From an uncultured Bacteroidales bacterium (lineage in GTDB: Bacteria > Bacteroidota > Bacteroidia > Bacteroidales > F082): 64,000 bases of DNA. Each line of letters starts with the position of its first letter. The stretch's first letter is position 1. Positions 14,683-22,762 of this stretch are shown here, one piece after another. The notes beneath the pieces are model-generated. The model did not search any database and was not told where the DNA came from. It saw nothing but the letters and a program-made list of their open reading frames with translations. Position numbers and translations under genes: made by a program. Where the stretch lies: positions 97,106 to 161,105 of the forward strand of contig CAMYXP010000007.1 of the NCBI GenBank assembly GCA_947303085.1, given 5' to 3'.

Positions 14683-16977
14683 TTATTCTAAATAATACAA
14701 CTTTTTTTCTTCCTCCGTAAGAGGTCTGTCTTTAAAGCGCTCGCAAGTTTGGTCGATGAGCTCCTGAAGAGGAGGGAAGTTCCATACTTTTAATTCACCG
14801 TAATCAAGCGATACGGTTGCAAAAGTTTTGTTATCAGGACCATAAACAACGTATTTGTTTTGCACATCTACTATGCTTTGTACACAAACACCAGATTTAT
14901 AATCCCATATCTTTATTGTACTGTCATGCGAAACAGTAATCAGATATTTATCATCATCGCTTAGTGTAAAACCATATATTTTTGCAGTGTGACCCAAAAA
15001 TGTTCTTAGTCTCTTACCTGTTTTAATATCTGACACACATATTGTATTTATATCTATAGTGATTATCTCTTTGCCATCATGGCTCGTCATTGAAACATTG
15101 CTTTCTGGACAAATGTTAGCGTTTACATTACTAGTTTTTTCCGCTGACAGCCTTTCCCCCGACAGAACATCACAAACCCAAATACTATCGTTTGAATAAC
15201 ATGTAATATGCTGCCCATCCTGACTATAACTAGGAGGATTTTTTACTGAATATATATTAAAGCTTTTAACTTTATCATAACTGCCATCCACATTACCGAC
15301 ATCCCAAACTCTGACAGTATAGTCAACTGAACCAGTTACAATCCTTTTTGAATCAGGACTAAAATGAGGAGAGGTTACATATATTGTATGACCTTTTAAT
15401 ATTTCCATGCAATTACCTGAAGTAACGTCCCACAATCTTGTTGTAGCATCATCTGAACTTGAAGCAACCATATTACCATCATTACTAAAGCTTGCATATT
15501 GAACACTTTTAGTATGTCCTTTCAAAGTATGAATACACTCCATCGTATCAAAATCCCAAATCTTTACAGTACAATCTACCGAAGCCGATACTATATATCG
15601 TCCATCAGGACTAAACTCAACTGATTGCACGTTTTTTTGATGTCCAAATAATGTTTTTATGCAAACTCCACGATTAGCATCCCAAACCTTAACCGTCCTA
15701 TCAGCTGAAGCTGAGACTATTTTTTGTCCATCGGGTGAATATACAGCACATTCAACCATTTTTTCATGACCTTTTAATACCTTTAGACATTCACCGGTCA
15801 CTACATCCCAAATCCTAATAGTTTTATCTCTTGATGAAGACAACAAATGCTTCCCATCAGGACTAAATGCAACTGAATAAACTCCGTTTTCATGGCCATA
15901 AAGAGTATTTAAGATTTTCAATGAATCTATATCCCATATTATAACTGTCTTGTCATCAGAACATGAAGCTATTTTTGATAAATCATGATTAAATACCGCT
16001 TTGTTTACATGATTGCTATGACCATAAAATGTTTTTAAACATACTCCATTACTGGCATCCCATAGTTTTATTGTTTTGTCGTATGATGTGGATAATATAT
16101 ATTGTCCATCGTTGCTAAAAAAAGTACTGGTCACAGCCGCCGTATGTCCGACAAAAACAGCGGAATTGTATGTTGTTGCAGTTCTTAGTGCAGATTCAAA
16201 CTCAGGAACATAATTCTCATTATCATATTTATTATTCAAAAGATAACTGAGTGCAATGATTCTTGCCAAATATGAATCATTTTTTGCTGTTGTTTTAATT
16301 TTTTCTGACACAAGACGTGATTGCTCCTCCATCATCTTCCAATCCTTCTCTTTTATCTCAACATTTTGCCTCCAAATCCAACCAGCCACACCTGTCATCA
16401 CAAGAAAACCAATGATACTTGCTGAAATAATCCAACTGCGACGTCTTCTTTTCTCCCTCTCCTGCCGCTGCCACAACTCATCGAACTGCAAACCGAACAT
16501 ACTGGCGACTACTTTCACTGCCGCGGCATCACGCCCCATCTCGTTGATATTTACTCCCAACAACTCCTGTTCCTTAGGCAACTTTCTGAGAGACAACGGA
16601 AAACATTCTTCTTCAACATTTTCTGAATATGGCGCACCTCCCACGATAAAAGGAATGATCTTGTCTATGCGTCCCATTTCAATAAATGACTGCACCTCCT
16701 TGCCGACCCATTCCGACTGCGCGGCTCGTGGAGAGCATATTACAATAAGGTATTGTGAGTTTTCAAGCGCATTTTTAATCTCTTCAGCCAAAACACCTCC
16801 TGCCAAATCAGACGTATCCCTGAATATAGGTCTTATCTCCTTCGGCAAATCGCTTCTTCCATTAAGATTTGAAGGTAATTTGTAATGCTCCAACTTGTGC
16901 TGCAGCCACTTCGCCCACGCCTCATCCTCTCGCTTATAGCTTATGAAGGCAAAATACTTTTTGTCGATGACGGTCAT
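14683..16977 (-). CDS. TIR-TM-WD40 repeat protein
   Basis: A 764-residue protein from the ATG at 16977 (MTVIDKKYFAFISYKREDE). Residues 7-170 are a TIR domain closely related to the one at 3475-4605, with CSPRAAQSEWVGKE and the candidate catalytic Glu94. A basic stretch (EREKRRRR) leads into one membrane helix (about 181-202), then a short charged helix and about ten WD40 repeats, including two degenerate ones, each ending like KIWDF or RLWDV. The predicted topology puts the WD40 propeller outside the cytoplasm and the TIR inside. The TIR-coding part is GC-richer (55% in a sampled line) than the WD40 part (30%). Possible NADase effector or signalling receptor. Confidence 0.85.
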   Translation of the reverse strand: MTVIDKKYFAFISYKREDEAWAKWLQHKLEHYKLPSNLNGRSDLPKEIRPIFRDTSDLAGGVLAEEIKNALENSQYLIVICSPRAAQSEWVGKEVQSFIEMGRIDKIIPFIVGGAPYSENVEEECFPLSLRKLPKEQELLGVNINEMGRDAAAVKVVASMFGLQFDELWQRQEREKRRRRSWIISASIIGFLVMTGVAGWIWRQNVEIKEKDWKMMEEQSRLVSEKIKTTAKNDSYLARIIALSYLLNNKYDNENYVPEFESALRTATTYNSAVFVGHTAAVTSTFFSNDGQYILSTSYDKTIKLWDASNGVCLKTFYGHSNHVNKAVFNHDLSKIASCSDDKTVIIWDIDSLKILNTLYGHENGVYSVAFSPDGKHLLSSSRDKTIRIWDVVTGECLKVLKGHEKMVECAVYSPDGQKIVSASADRTVKVWDANRGVCIKTLFGHQKNVQSVEFSPDGRYIVSASVDCTVKIWDFDTMECIHTLKGHTKSVQYASFSNDGNMVASSSDDATTRLWDVTSGNCMEILKGHTIYVTSPHFSPDSKRIVTGSVDYTVRVWDVGNVDGSYDKVKSFNIYSVKNPPSYSQDGQHITCYSNDSIWVCDVLSGERLSAEKTSNVNANICPESNVSMTSHDGKEIITIDINTICVSDIKTGKRLRTFLGHTAKIYGFTLSDDDKYLITVSHDSTIKIWDYKSGVCVQSIVDVQNKYVVYGPDNKTFATVSLDYGELKVWNFPPLQELIDQTCERFKDRPLTEEEKKLYYLE

Positions 16978-17013
16978 AATGATATCTTTACCCAACAATA
17001 AAAATTGTCTTGG

Positions 17014-17044
17014 CAAAGATAGATACAAAATATTAAAAAAACAA
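17014..17044 (-). promoter_or_regulatory. Promoter of the TIR-WD40 gene
   Basis: On the minus strand, TTG (17044-17042), 20 bases, then TATCTTTG (17021-17014), 36 bases before the ATG at 16977. It is back to back with the promoter of the divergent membrane protein gene. Confidence 0.65.
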
Positions 17045-17048
17045 TTTT

Positions 17049-17080
17049 TTTGTTTTTGTATTAAACTTTTTATATCTTTG
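17049..17080 (+). promoter_or_regulatory. Promoter of the membrane protein gene
   Basis: TTTG (17049-17052), 20 bases, then TATCTTTG (17073-17080), 33 bases before the ATG at 17114. An excellent match to the Bacteroidota consensus. Confidence 0.75.
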
Positions 17081-17113
17081 CATCGAAATACTAACCTTAA
17101 AATAACTAAAAAC

Positions 17114-17716
17114 ATGAAAAAACTTGACATTAAAGAAGTGCTTACCGAAGGCGTAGGCATCGGAATTAAGAACTTTGTGTCACTCGTGTTGGCATCAATT
17201 CTCTATTTCGTAACAATTTGGATCCCGTATCTCAACGTGGGTACAACAATCGCCATGAATTCAATTCCTGTTGAATTGAGCAAAGGTAACGTCATCAACC
17301 CTCTCTTCATTTTTGACGCGAAATACCGCAAAAACATGGGCGAATTCTTCATCCTCATCGGCTTGGAGTTGATGGCAACAATCCCTGCATTCTTCATGGG
17401 CATCATCCCTGGCATAGTATTGTCATATGCATGGGCTATCGCAATTTACCTGTTCATCGACAAAGATCTTCATGCTCTCGATGCACTACGTAAGTCAAAC
17501 GAATACACATACGGCAACAAATGGCGCATGTTCTTCATCGGCCTCATCTTGAGTGTCGCTTTAGGCATCATCACAGCTATCTTTGGTTTGATTCCATACG
17601 TTGGCGCCATTTTGAACTTTATCGTCTTCCTCATCTATTACCCAATCCAACTGGGCTGCAACGCTGTTATTTACAAACAGTTAACAACACCTGAAGAAGA
17701 AGTTAAAGCAGAATAA
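17114..17716 (+). CDS. Multi-pass membrane protein, function unknown
   Basis: A 200-residue protein from the ATG at 17114 (MKKLDIKEVLTEGVGIGIKN). It has about four to five hydrophobic segments (for example LVLASILYFVTIW, ATIPAFFMGIIPGIVLSYAW, FFIGLILSVALGIITAIFG) and a short acidic tail. The pattern resembles the DUF975/glycerophosphoryl-diester-phosphodiesterase-type membrane regions found in many Bacteroidota proteins, but no firm family is assigned. It is monocistronic: its own promoter lies upstream and a strong hairpin terminator follows 25 bases after the stop. Confidence 0.75.
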   Translation: MKKLDIKEVLTEGVGIGIKNFVSLVLASILYFVTIWIPYLNVGTTIAMNSIPVELSKGNVINPLFIFDAKYRKNMGEFFILIGLELMATIPAFFMGIIPGIVLSYAWAIAIYLFIDKDLHALDALRKSNEYTYGNKWRMFFIGLILSVALGIITAIFGLIPYVGAILNFIVFLIYYPIQLGCNAVIYKQLTTPEEEVKAE

Positions 17717-17741
17717 TCGTTTTATTTAAAAACAAAAAACA

Positions 17742-17770
17742 GAAAGGGGCGAATTTCATTCGCCCCTTTC
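17742..17770 (+). terminator. Bidirectional terminator between the membrane protein gene and fusA2
   Basis: A 13-base-pair perfect stem (half-site GAAAGGGGCGAAT) with a 3-base loop. T-rich runs follow on both strands, so it can serve both convergent genes. Confidence 0.85.
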
Positions 17771-17776
17771 TTATTT

Positions 17777-17848
17777 AACTATAAACTTGTAGAACTCTAA
17801 ACTTTTAAACTATAGAACTAATCTACACTTTAAACTCTAAACTCTACA
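17777..17848. repeat. Degenerate AACTCTAAAC-type intergenic repeat
   Basis: The stretch consists of imperfect repeats of about 10 bases such as AACTCTAAAC, ACTTTAAACTC and TCTACACT. The same kind of sequence occurs at 45100-45163. It immediately follows the stop codon of fusA2. Confidence 0.5.
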
Positions 17849-19984
17849 CTAGTCTTCGTCTTTCTTCGACTCCTCGTAAGCCTTCAACAGCTTGGTCTGG
17901 ACATCGGCCGGAACCTGAGCGTACTCAGCATATTCCATTGTGAATGAACCACGACCCGAGGTGAGTGAGCTCAATGATGTCGAATACTTGTCCATCTCTG
18001 CCAACGGCACTTTTGCGCGGATAATCTGGTAGTGACGGTCTGAATCCATACCCATGATGATAGCGCGACGGCCCTGGAGGTCGGTGTTGACAGCACCCAT
18101 CATATCTTCAGGCATGCGAACTGTGAGATCGTAGATAGGTTCCATGATCTTAGGACCTGCTGCCTTGAATGCGATTGAGAATGCCATACGGCCAGCGATC
18201 TTAAATGCCATTTCGTTTGAATCAACCGGGTGCATCTTACCATCGTACACGTAGACGATGATGTCGCGGGCGTAAGAACCTGTAAGAGGACCTTCTTCGA
18301 GACGTTCGTTGATACCTTTCAAGATAGCCGGCATGAAACGTGCGTCGATAGCACCACCGACGATACAGTTCTTGAAGATGAGCTTGCCACCCCATGGGAG
18401 GTCGTACTCCTGTGTATCACGGATCTGGAGATCTGTTGGGTCGGTGTAGCCCTCATAGTAAGGAGCCAAGCGCATGTGAACCTCACCGAACTGACCCGAA
18501 CCACCTGACTGTTTCTTGTGACGATAGTCGCCGTTAGCTGACTTGGTGATAGTCTCTCTGTAAGGAATCTTAGGTGATGCGAACTCAACAGCGATCTTGT
18601 GGACGTTGTCGAGGTACCATTTGATTGTGTTGAGGTGATATTCACCCTGGCACTGGAGGATATTCTGTTTCAACTCGCGTGACATACCTGTGATGATAGT
18701 CGGATCGGTCTTGTGCATATCGTTGAGGATACCACCAAGTTTCTCATCTTCCTGTGAGTTGACAGCTTTGATTGCGATTGAGAAGATAGGTGTCGGGAAC
18801 TTCATCGCCGGGAATGCAGCGTCGGCAGCTTTAGCGTCGACGAGTGTGTCGTTCACGCGGACATCTTTCAACTTGATTGTTGAGATGATATCGCCAGCGC
18901 AAGCTTTCTCGACTCTCTCACGGTTCTTACCGTTTGAAATGAGGATCTGTGAGATACGTTCCTTGTTGCCTGTACGTGGGTTGACGAGGTCCTGAGCCTC
19001 TGACACTGTGCCACCGTAGATACGTGCCATAGCGACATCACCAACGTTCTGCTCGTTAGAGATCTTGAAGAAGAACATTGCTGTCGGCTCGCTCACGTTG
19101 TTGTGGAACTCTGTGCCGTTTTCAGCCACGACTGGAGCGACGTGTGCAGGTGATGGGCAAGCGTTCACGATAAACTCAAGGAGACGTGTCACGCCGACAC
19201 CGCCTTTAGCTGCACCGCACATGACAGGGAACATCTCGCGTTTTGCGATACCCATGCGGATACCTGCTTCCATATCTTCCTCTGAAAGTGTGCCTTCGTC
19301 GAAGAATTTCTCCATCAAAGCATCGTCGCCTTCTGCAGCGTGCTCGATGAGTTCGTTGTGAAGCTCTTCAGCTTTGTCGGCCAAGTTTGCAGGGATGTCC
19401 TGAACCTCAGGAGCGCCGTTGCCGTTCTTGAAAACGAGCATCTTCTTTATGATGAGGTCGATGACAGCGTTGAAGCCCTCGCCTGTGTTCACTGGGAACT
19501 GGATAGGAGTAACCTTGTCACCGAAGTATTCCTTCAACTGATGAATGGTGTCGTCGAAGTTAGCGTTGTTGTGGTCGAGCTGGTTCATGAAGAACACCAC
19601 CGGCTTGTTTGTGTTGGCGGCGTGTTTCCATGCGTTTTCTGTTGTAGCCTCAACACCTGACTGCGCATTGACTGTGAAAACAGCTGTGTCGGCAGCGCTC
19701 AAACAAGCGACGATATCGCCAGAGAAATCGCTAAAGCCAGGAGTATCCAAGATATTGATTTTCTTGTCGTTAAAGATTGTGTAGCACAAGCTGGCGTTAA
19801 CAGAGATACCGCGTTCCATTTCGATTGGGCGGTAGTCTGACACTGTGTTTTTACTTGTAGTGTCGCCTTTTCTGTTGATGAGCTTGCCTTCGAAAATCAT
19901 ATTTTCAGCAAGCGTGGTCTTTCCGGATTTAGCAGCTCCAATGAGAGCGATGTTCCGAATTTCGTCTGTCTGGAATACCTTCAT
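17849..19984 (-). CDS. fusA2: EF-G paralog (EF-G2 type) lacking the catalytic GTPase histidine
   Basis: A 711-residue translation factor of the EF-G fold. The G1 loop GAAKSGKT (16-23) and the switch I motif ERGIS (57-61) are present, but the G3 motif reads DTPGF (80-84) with Phe84 where canonical EF-G has the catalytic His, and G4 is NQLD rather than NKxD. Domains II-V follow, including YRETITK and the AIDARFMPAILKGI region. Sequence and length match the second EF-G of Bacteroides, which has been reported to support translation without GTP hydrolysis and to aid gut colonisation. Switch I keeps the canonical Arg-Gly but has Ser in place of the usual Thr. Monocistronic. Confidence 0.88.
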   Translation of the reverse strand: MKVFQTDEIRNIALIGAAKSGKTTLAENMIFEGKLINRKGDTTSKNTVSDYRPIEMERGISVNASLCYTIFNDKKINILDTPGFSDFSGDIVACLSAADTAVFTVNAQSGVEATTENAWKHAANTNKPVVFFMNQLDHNNANFDDTIHQLKEYFGDKVTPIQFPVNTGEGFNAVIDLIIKKMLVFKNGNGAPEVQDIPANLADKAEELHNELIEHAAEGDDALMEKFFDEGTLSEEDMEAGIRMGIAKREMFPVMCGAAKGGVGVTRLLEFIVNACPSPAHVAPVVAENGTEFHNNVSEPTAMFFFKISNEQNVGDVAMARIYGGTVSEAQDLVNPRTGNKERISQILISNGKNRERVEKACAGDIISTIKLKDVRVNDTLVDAKAADAAFPAMKFPTPIFSIAIKAVNSQEDEKLGGILNDMHKTDPTIITGMSRELKQNILQCQGEYHLNTIKWYLDNVHKIAVEFASPKIPYRETITKSANGDYRHKKQSGGSGQFGEVHMRLAPYYEGYTDPTDLQIRDTQEYDLPWGGKLIFKNCIVGGAIDARFMPAILKGINERLEEGPLTGSYARDIIVYVYDGKMHPVDSNEMAFKIAGRMAFSIAFKAAGPKIMEPIYDLTVRMPEDMMGAVNTDLQGRRAIIMGMDSDRHYQIIRAKVPLAEMDKYSTSLSSLTSGRGSFTMEYAEYAQVPADVQTKLLKAYEESKKDED

Positions 19985-20030
19985 TTTATCTAAATTCTAT
20001 ATTTATTAATACTTTTTTTCAATGTGGCTG

Positions 20031-20038
20031 CAAAAGTA
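20031..20038 (-). promoter_or_regulatory. -7 element of fusA2
   Basis: TACTTTTG on the minus strand matches TAnnTTTG and lies 46 bases before the ATG at 19984. No clear TTTG box was found upstream. Confidence 0.5.
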
Positions 20039-20054
20039 CAAAAAATTTCTATAC

Positions 20055-21023
20055 CTATTTAAAATAAAAGGAATTAATTTTTACCCACTGCTCCTCTTTA
20101 AGCTTCGCACCAAGGTTTTGAATCACGTTTCCGGCGAGACAAGTGCCTAATTCACCGCTCTTTTTGAGGTCGTAGCCGTTAATCAATCCTGCCATGAAAC
20201 CGGCGGCGTACATGTCGCCAGCACCAGTGGTGTCGATGACATTCACCTTGTTGCATCCGACGGTCACTTTCTCATTGCCGCGCTTAATCATCGAGCCTTT
20301 GCTACCGACTTTCACGATTGCTATCTCGCAATGTTTTGAAAGGAATTCCAGAGTTTCTTCAGGAGTACTCTGTGTCAATGCCTTAGCCTCTTCCTCGTTA
20401 GCGAAAACGATGTCAATTTGAGGAATCAGCTCCATCAGGAAGTCGCGGTTATCTTCAACAACATTGTATGATGCGAGGTCCAAAACCACCTTACAGCCTG
20501 CCTGTTTTGCCAACTCGATCGCTTTCTTGAACAACGGACGGTTTGCTATGAGATAACCTTCAACATAGCAGTAGTCCCAGCCTTTGAAAATGTCCAAAGT
20601 GAGATGGCTGTCGCTCAACAAAACTGCTGCTCCGAGGTGAGTTGCGAAAGTGCGCTCGCCATCTGGTGAGATGATTGCCTGAGCAATGCCTGAAGGTACG
20701 TCGCCGTGGAACATTATCGGCTTCACTCCCACCGACTGCATAGCGTCGTCGAAGAACTTACCGACTTTGTCATTGCCAGTAAAACCAATGAATCCGGCCT
20801 CCACGCCGCACTTTGCCAATCCGTGAATTGTATTTGCCGCTGAACCGCCTGGAGCCATCGAGTTATCGAACTTCTCAAGAGTCTTTGCAACTTTTGCTGC
20901 AACTTTTTCATCAACGAGCTGCATCGAGCCTTTAGGAAGTCCCAACTCATTGAGGATGTTATCGTTGTCAATTCTCGTCAGGATATCAACGAGAGCGTTT
21001 CCAATACCTAATACTGATTTCAT
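20055..21023 (-). CDS. PfkB-family carbohydrate/adenosine kinase
   Basis: A 322-residue cytoplasmic sugar or nucleoside kinase of the ribokinase fold. The first PfkB signature is GGSAANTIHGLAKCGVEAGF and the second is DTTGAGDMYAAGF, with the catalytic Asp in the second. The N-terminal opening (GIGNALVDIL) and the length resemble the adenosine kinase-like group common in this phylum, so adenosine or a related nucleoside is the likely substrate; ribose or fructose cannot be ruled out. It follows the tRNA-Asn gene and its terminator on the same strand, and nothing else shares its transcript. Confidence 0.85.
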   Translation of the reverse strand: MKSVLGIGNALVDILTRIDNDNILNELGLPKGSMQLVDEKVAAKVAKTLEKFDNSMAPGGSAANTIHGLAKCGVEAGFIGFTGNDKVGKFFDDAMQSVGVKPIMFHGDVPSGIAQAIISPDGERTFATHLGAAVLLSDSHLTLDIFKGWDYCYVEGYLIANRPLFKKAIELAKQAGCKVVLDLASYNVVEDNRDFLMELIPQIDIVFANEEEAKALTQSTPEETLEFLSKHCEIAIVKVGSKGSMIKRGNEKVTVGCNKVNVIDTTGAGDMYAAGFMAGLINGYDLKKSGELGTCLAGNVIQNLGAKLKEEQWVKINSFYFK

Positions 21024-21035
21024 ACTGATAGAGTT

Positions 21036-21069
21036 AAAAAAAAGAATGAACGCCTGTTGGTATCCATTC
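21036..21069 (-). terminator. Terminator between tRNA-Asn and the PfkB kinase gene
   Basis: A hairpin at 21044-21069 (GAATG paired with CATTC, further pairs including two wobbles, and a CC/GG top) is followed on the minus strand by eight T residues. It lies 13 bases before the kinase ATG and probably ends the tRNA transcript. Confidence 0.65.
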
Positions 21070-21120
21070 TCTCAATTAATAACATGAAACATAAAAAATT
21101 ACACTTTGTAATCTCTCTTG

Positions 21121-21194
21121 CGCCCCCTTCAGGACTTGAACCTGAGACCCCCTGATTAACAGTCAGATGCTCTAACCAACTGAGCTAAGGAGGC
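21121..21194 (-). tRNA. tRNA-Asn(GTT)
   Basis: The minus strand folds as a full cloverleaf of 74 bases: acceptor GCCTCCT paired with AGGGGGC, D-arm AGCTCAGTTGGTTAGAGC, anticodon arm CTGACTGTTAATCAG with anticodon GTT, T-arm with GGTTCAAGTCC, and discriminator G. CCA is not encoded. It is preceded by a promoter and followed by a terminator. Confidence 0.95.
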
Positions 21195-21222
21195 TAACAA
21201 CGGTTTTCTCCGTTTGCGAGTG

Positions 21223-21256
21223 CAAAAGTACGACGTTTTTCAATACGGGCGACAAA
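21223..21256 (-). promoter_or_regulatory. Promoter of tRNA-Asn
   Basis: On the minus strand, TTTG (21256-21253), 22 bases, then TACTTTTG (21230-21223), 28 bases before the tRNA 5' end. Confidence 0.6.
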
Positions 21257-21309
21257 AATTTGAAGATATTTTTGAAAAAATTTTTAATTCCTTGAATATC
21301 AATGTATTT

Positions 21310-21900
21310 TTATCCAAAAATGGTTTGCCAAAGTATTGAAATATCGCGCCAAACGCTCCAATTTTCGTAATATTCAAGGTTAATTTTTACCTTATCGGGA
21401 TAAATAACCTCGTCGTTATAGCGTTGCGGGTCGTCTTGTTGCGCCAAAATCCTGTCTTCGTGACGGTATTTTATCGAGGCCGGACCTGTCAAACCGGGAC
21501 GCATCGCAAGTATTCTGCGGTCATCACCAACGAGCTTGTCGGCATAGCCAGGCACATCGGGACGGGGACCCACAAAGCTCATGTCACCTATTAATATATT
21601 TATAAGCTCCAAAAACGTGTCGACTTTGCTCTCGCGCAGCCATCGTCCGAATGGCAAAACCCTCTCATCTCCGGCAATGGTAACCGAACCTCCCGCTTCC
21701 GAATTATCAGCCAGCGTTCGTATCTTAAAGATTCTGAACAGCTTACCATCTTTTCCCACTCTCACCTGCCGATACAAAAACCTGCCTTTAGGCATTCTGA
21801 TTTTATGGATAATATATATAACTAGCAGCACTGGGGACAAAATCACCAGCAAAATCAGGGGAAAAACTCTATCAAAAATATATTTTATTATCATATTCAT
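21310..21900 (-). CDS. Phosphoglycosyl transferase (PglC-like bacterial sugar transferase)
   Basis: A 196-residue monotopic membrane enzyme, starting at ATG 21900 (MNMIIKYIFDRVFPLILLVI); the frame also runs through an upstream TTG. It has one hydrophobic re-entrant helix, then the family motif RFLYRQVRVGKDGKLFRIFKIRTL, and GDMSFVGPRPDVP and MRPGLTG. These enzymes transfer a phosphosugar from a UDP-sugar to undecaprenyl phosphate, starting glycan assembly on the inner face of the membrane. It is the last gene of the polysaccharide operon; a second, larger enzyme of the same family is at 23225-24586. The tail of the preceding gene and the gap between them contain GCTAATG repeats. Confidence 0.9.
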   Translation of the reverse strand: MNMIIKYIFDRVFPLILLVILSPVLLVIYIIHKIRMPKGRFLYRQVRVGKDGKLFRIFKIRTLADNSEAGGSVTIAGDERVLPFGRWLRESKVDTFLELINILIGDMSFVGPRPDVPGYADKLVGDDRRILAMRPGLTGPASIKYRHEDRILAQQDDPQRYNDEVIYPDKVKINLEYYENWSVWRDISILWQTIFG

Positions 21901-21904
21901 CAAT

Positions 21905-21971
21905 TTTAGCCACTAGGTTTTAGCCATTAGAATCCAACCCGCTAATGGCTAATGGCTAATAGCTAATGGCT
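21905..21971. repeat. Heptameric GCTAATG tandem repeat
   Basis: Four consecutive 7-base units (GCTAATG, GCTAATG, GCTAATA, GCTAATG) occupy 21941-21968, with inverted relatives (TTAGCCATTAG) at 21920-21930. The last unit forms the stop codon of the gene ending at 21963. The same family (GCCAAYR) lies inside rmlD at 54786-54815. Confidence 0.75.
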
Positions 21972-22760
21972 TTGATATCTATGCATATTTAGCACCGCCT
22001 TCACATTTCTATTTCCAATAATATTCCTAAACGGCAACAAAACCCTCACTATTATTCCAAACCACCATTTATATCTTATTTTCAACTTGCAATACGCTTT
22101 CCTGAACTTGAAATTCTGCTCCAAAAAAGGCTGTATGTTCGAATGCTCAGTGATGCTTCGTGAACCGTCTGTTACGTATTTAAATTTTTTTTCTCCAAGA
22201 TAATACTCGTTCATTTTATAGAAAAAGCCGTAATAAGGATAAGAAGCATTATGCTTGTATTGTGGCAAAAAGCCTATTACTCCGTATTCACAAGAGTTTT
22301 CAAAGACATGAACAGCACAAAAACCGACCAAATCCTGCGTCTCCTTATCGAAAACGCCCCAATAATCGTAATTATATTTTTGGCAATGATCGAGATATTC
22401 ATTAAAAACAGTCTCGTTCATCGTGCGGTCTTTCACTTTATAATCTTTGAATGTGGCTTTGATTATCGGAAATCCATTTTCTCTAACAATTTGCTTATCA
22501 ATGATTTTATAATCAAAAGCATCATTTGCGCGATGAATTTTTCTCCTCACATTCGACGACAGTTCCTCCATCCCGCCAAATGAGTCTTTAATGAGATTCC
22601 AAAAATTGGTTTTCTGTCTACAGTCAAAATCATAAGTGTTGCGGACAAACAGACCTCCCTGTTTCAATAACGCTTTATATTGAGAATCAGAGAGTTCCTG
22701 TTCACAATCTGGAGCTAAATTATATCTCCAGGCATTTCTATATTTGACATAATCGAACAT
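21963..22760 (-). CDS. FemAB/GNAT-like acyltransferase family protein in the polysaccharide operon
   Basis: A 265-residue protein from the ATG at 22760 (MFDYVKYRNAWRYNL), two bases after the preceding stop; a longer frame is open upstream but would overlap the previous gene. The middle (DYWGVFDKETQDLVGFCAVHVF, YGVIGFLPQYKHNASYPYYG) resembles the acetyl-CoA-type fold of GNAT or FemAB proteins, with a positive, hydrophobic C-terminus. The exact family is not certain. By context it may add an acyl or aminoacyl group to the glycan or its precursor. Its last codon and stop lie in a GCTAATG repeat. Confidence 0.6.
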   Translation of the reverse strand: MFDYVKYRNAWRYNLAPDCEQELSDSQYKALLKQGGLFVRNTYDFDCRQKTNFWNLIKDSFGGMEELSSNVRRKIHRANDAFDYKIIDKQIVRENGFPIIKATFKDYKVKDRTMNETVFNEYLDHCQKYNYDYWGVFDKETQDLVGFCAVHVFENSCEYGVIGFLPQYKHNASYPYYGFFYKMNEYYLGEKKFKYVTDGSRSITEHSNIQPFLEQNFKFRKAYCKLKIRYKWWFGIIVRVLLPFRNIIGNRNVKAVLNMHRYQSH

Positions 22761-22762
22761 TA

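Noticed and set aside
16256..16885. A 209-codon plus-strand frame opposite the TIR part of the TIR-WD40 gene
   Set aside because: The minus strand has a perfect TIR domain with promoter. The plus-strand product shows no family and no promoter.
20055..21023. PfkB-family gene called specifically as ribokinase or fructokinase
   Set aside because: The signatures fit the PfkB superfamily and lean to adenosine kinase-like members, but the substrate cannot be fixed from the sequence.
21121..21194. tRNA-Asn as the attachment site of the accessory island
   Set aside because: The island ends about 4 kb away with fusA2 and a kinase gene between; no integrase and no duplicate of the tRNA 3' end was seen.
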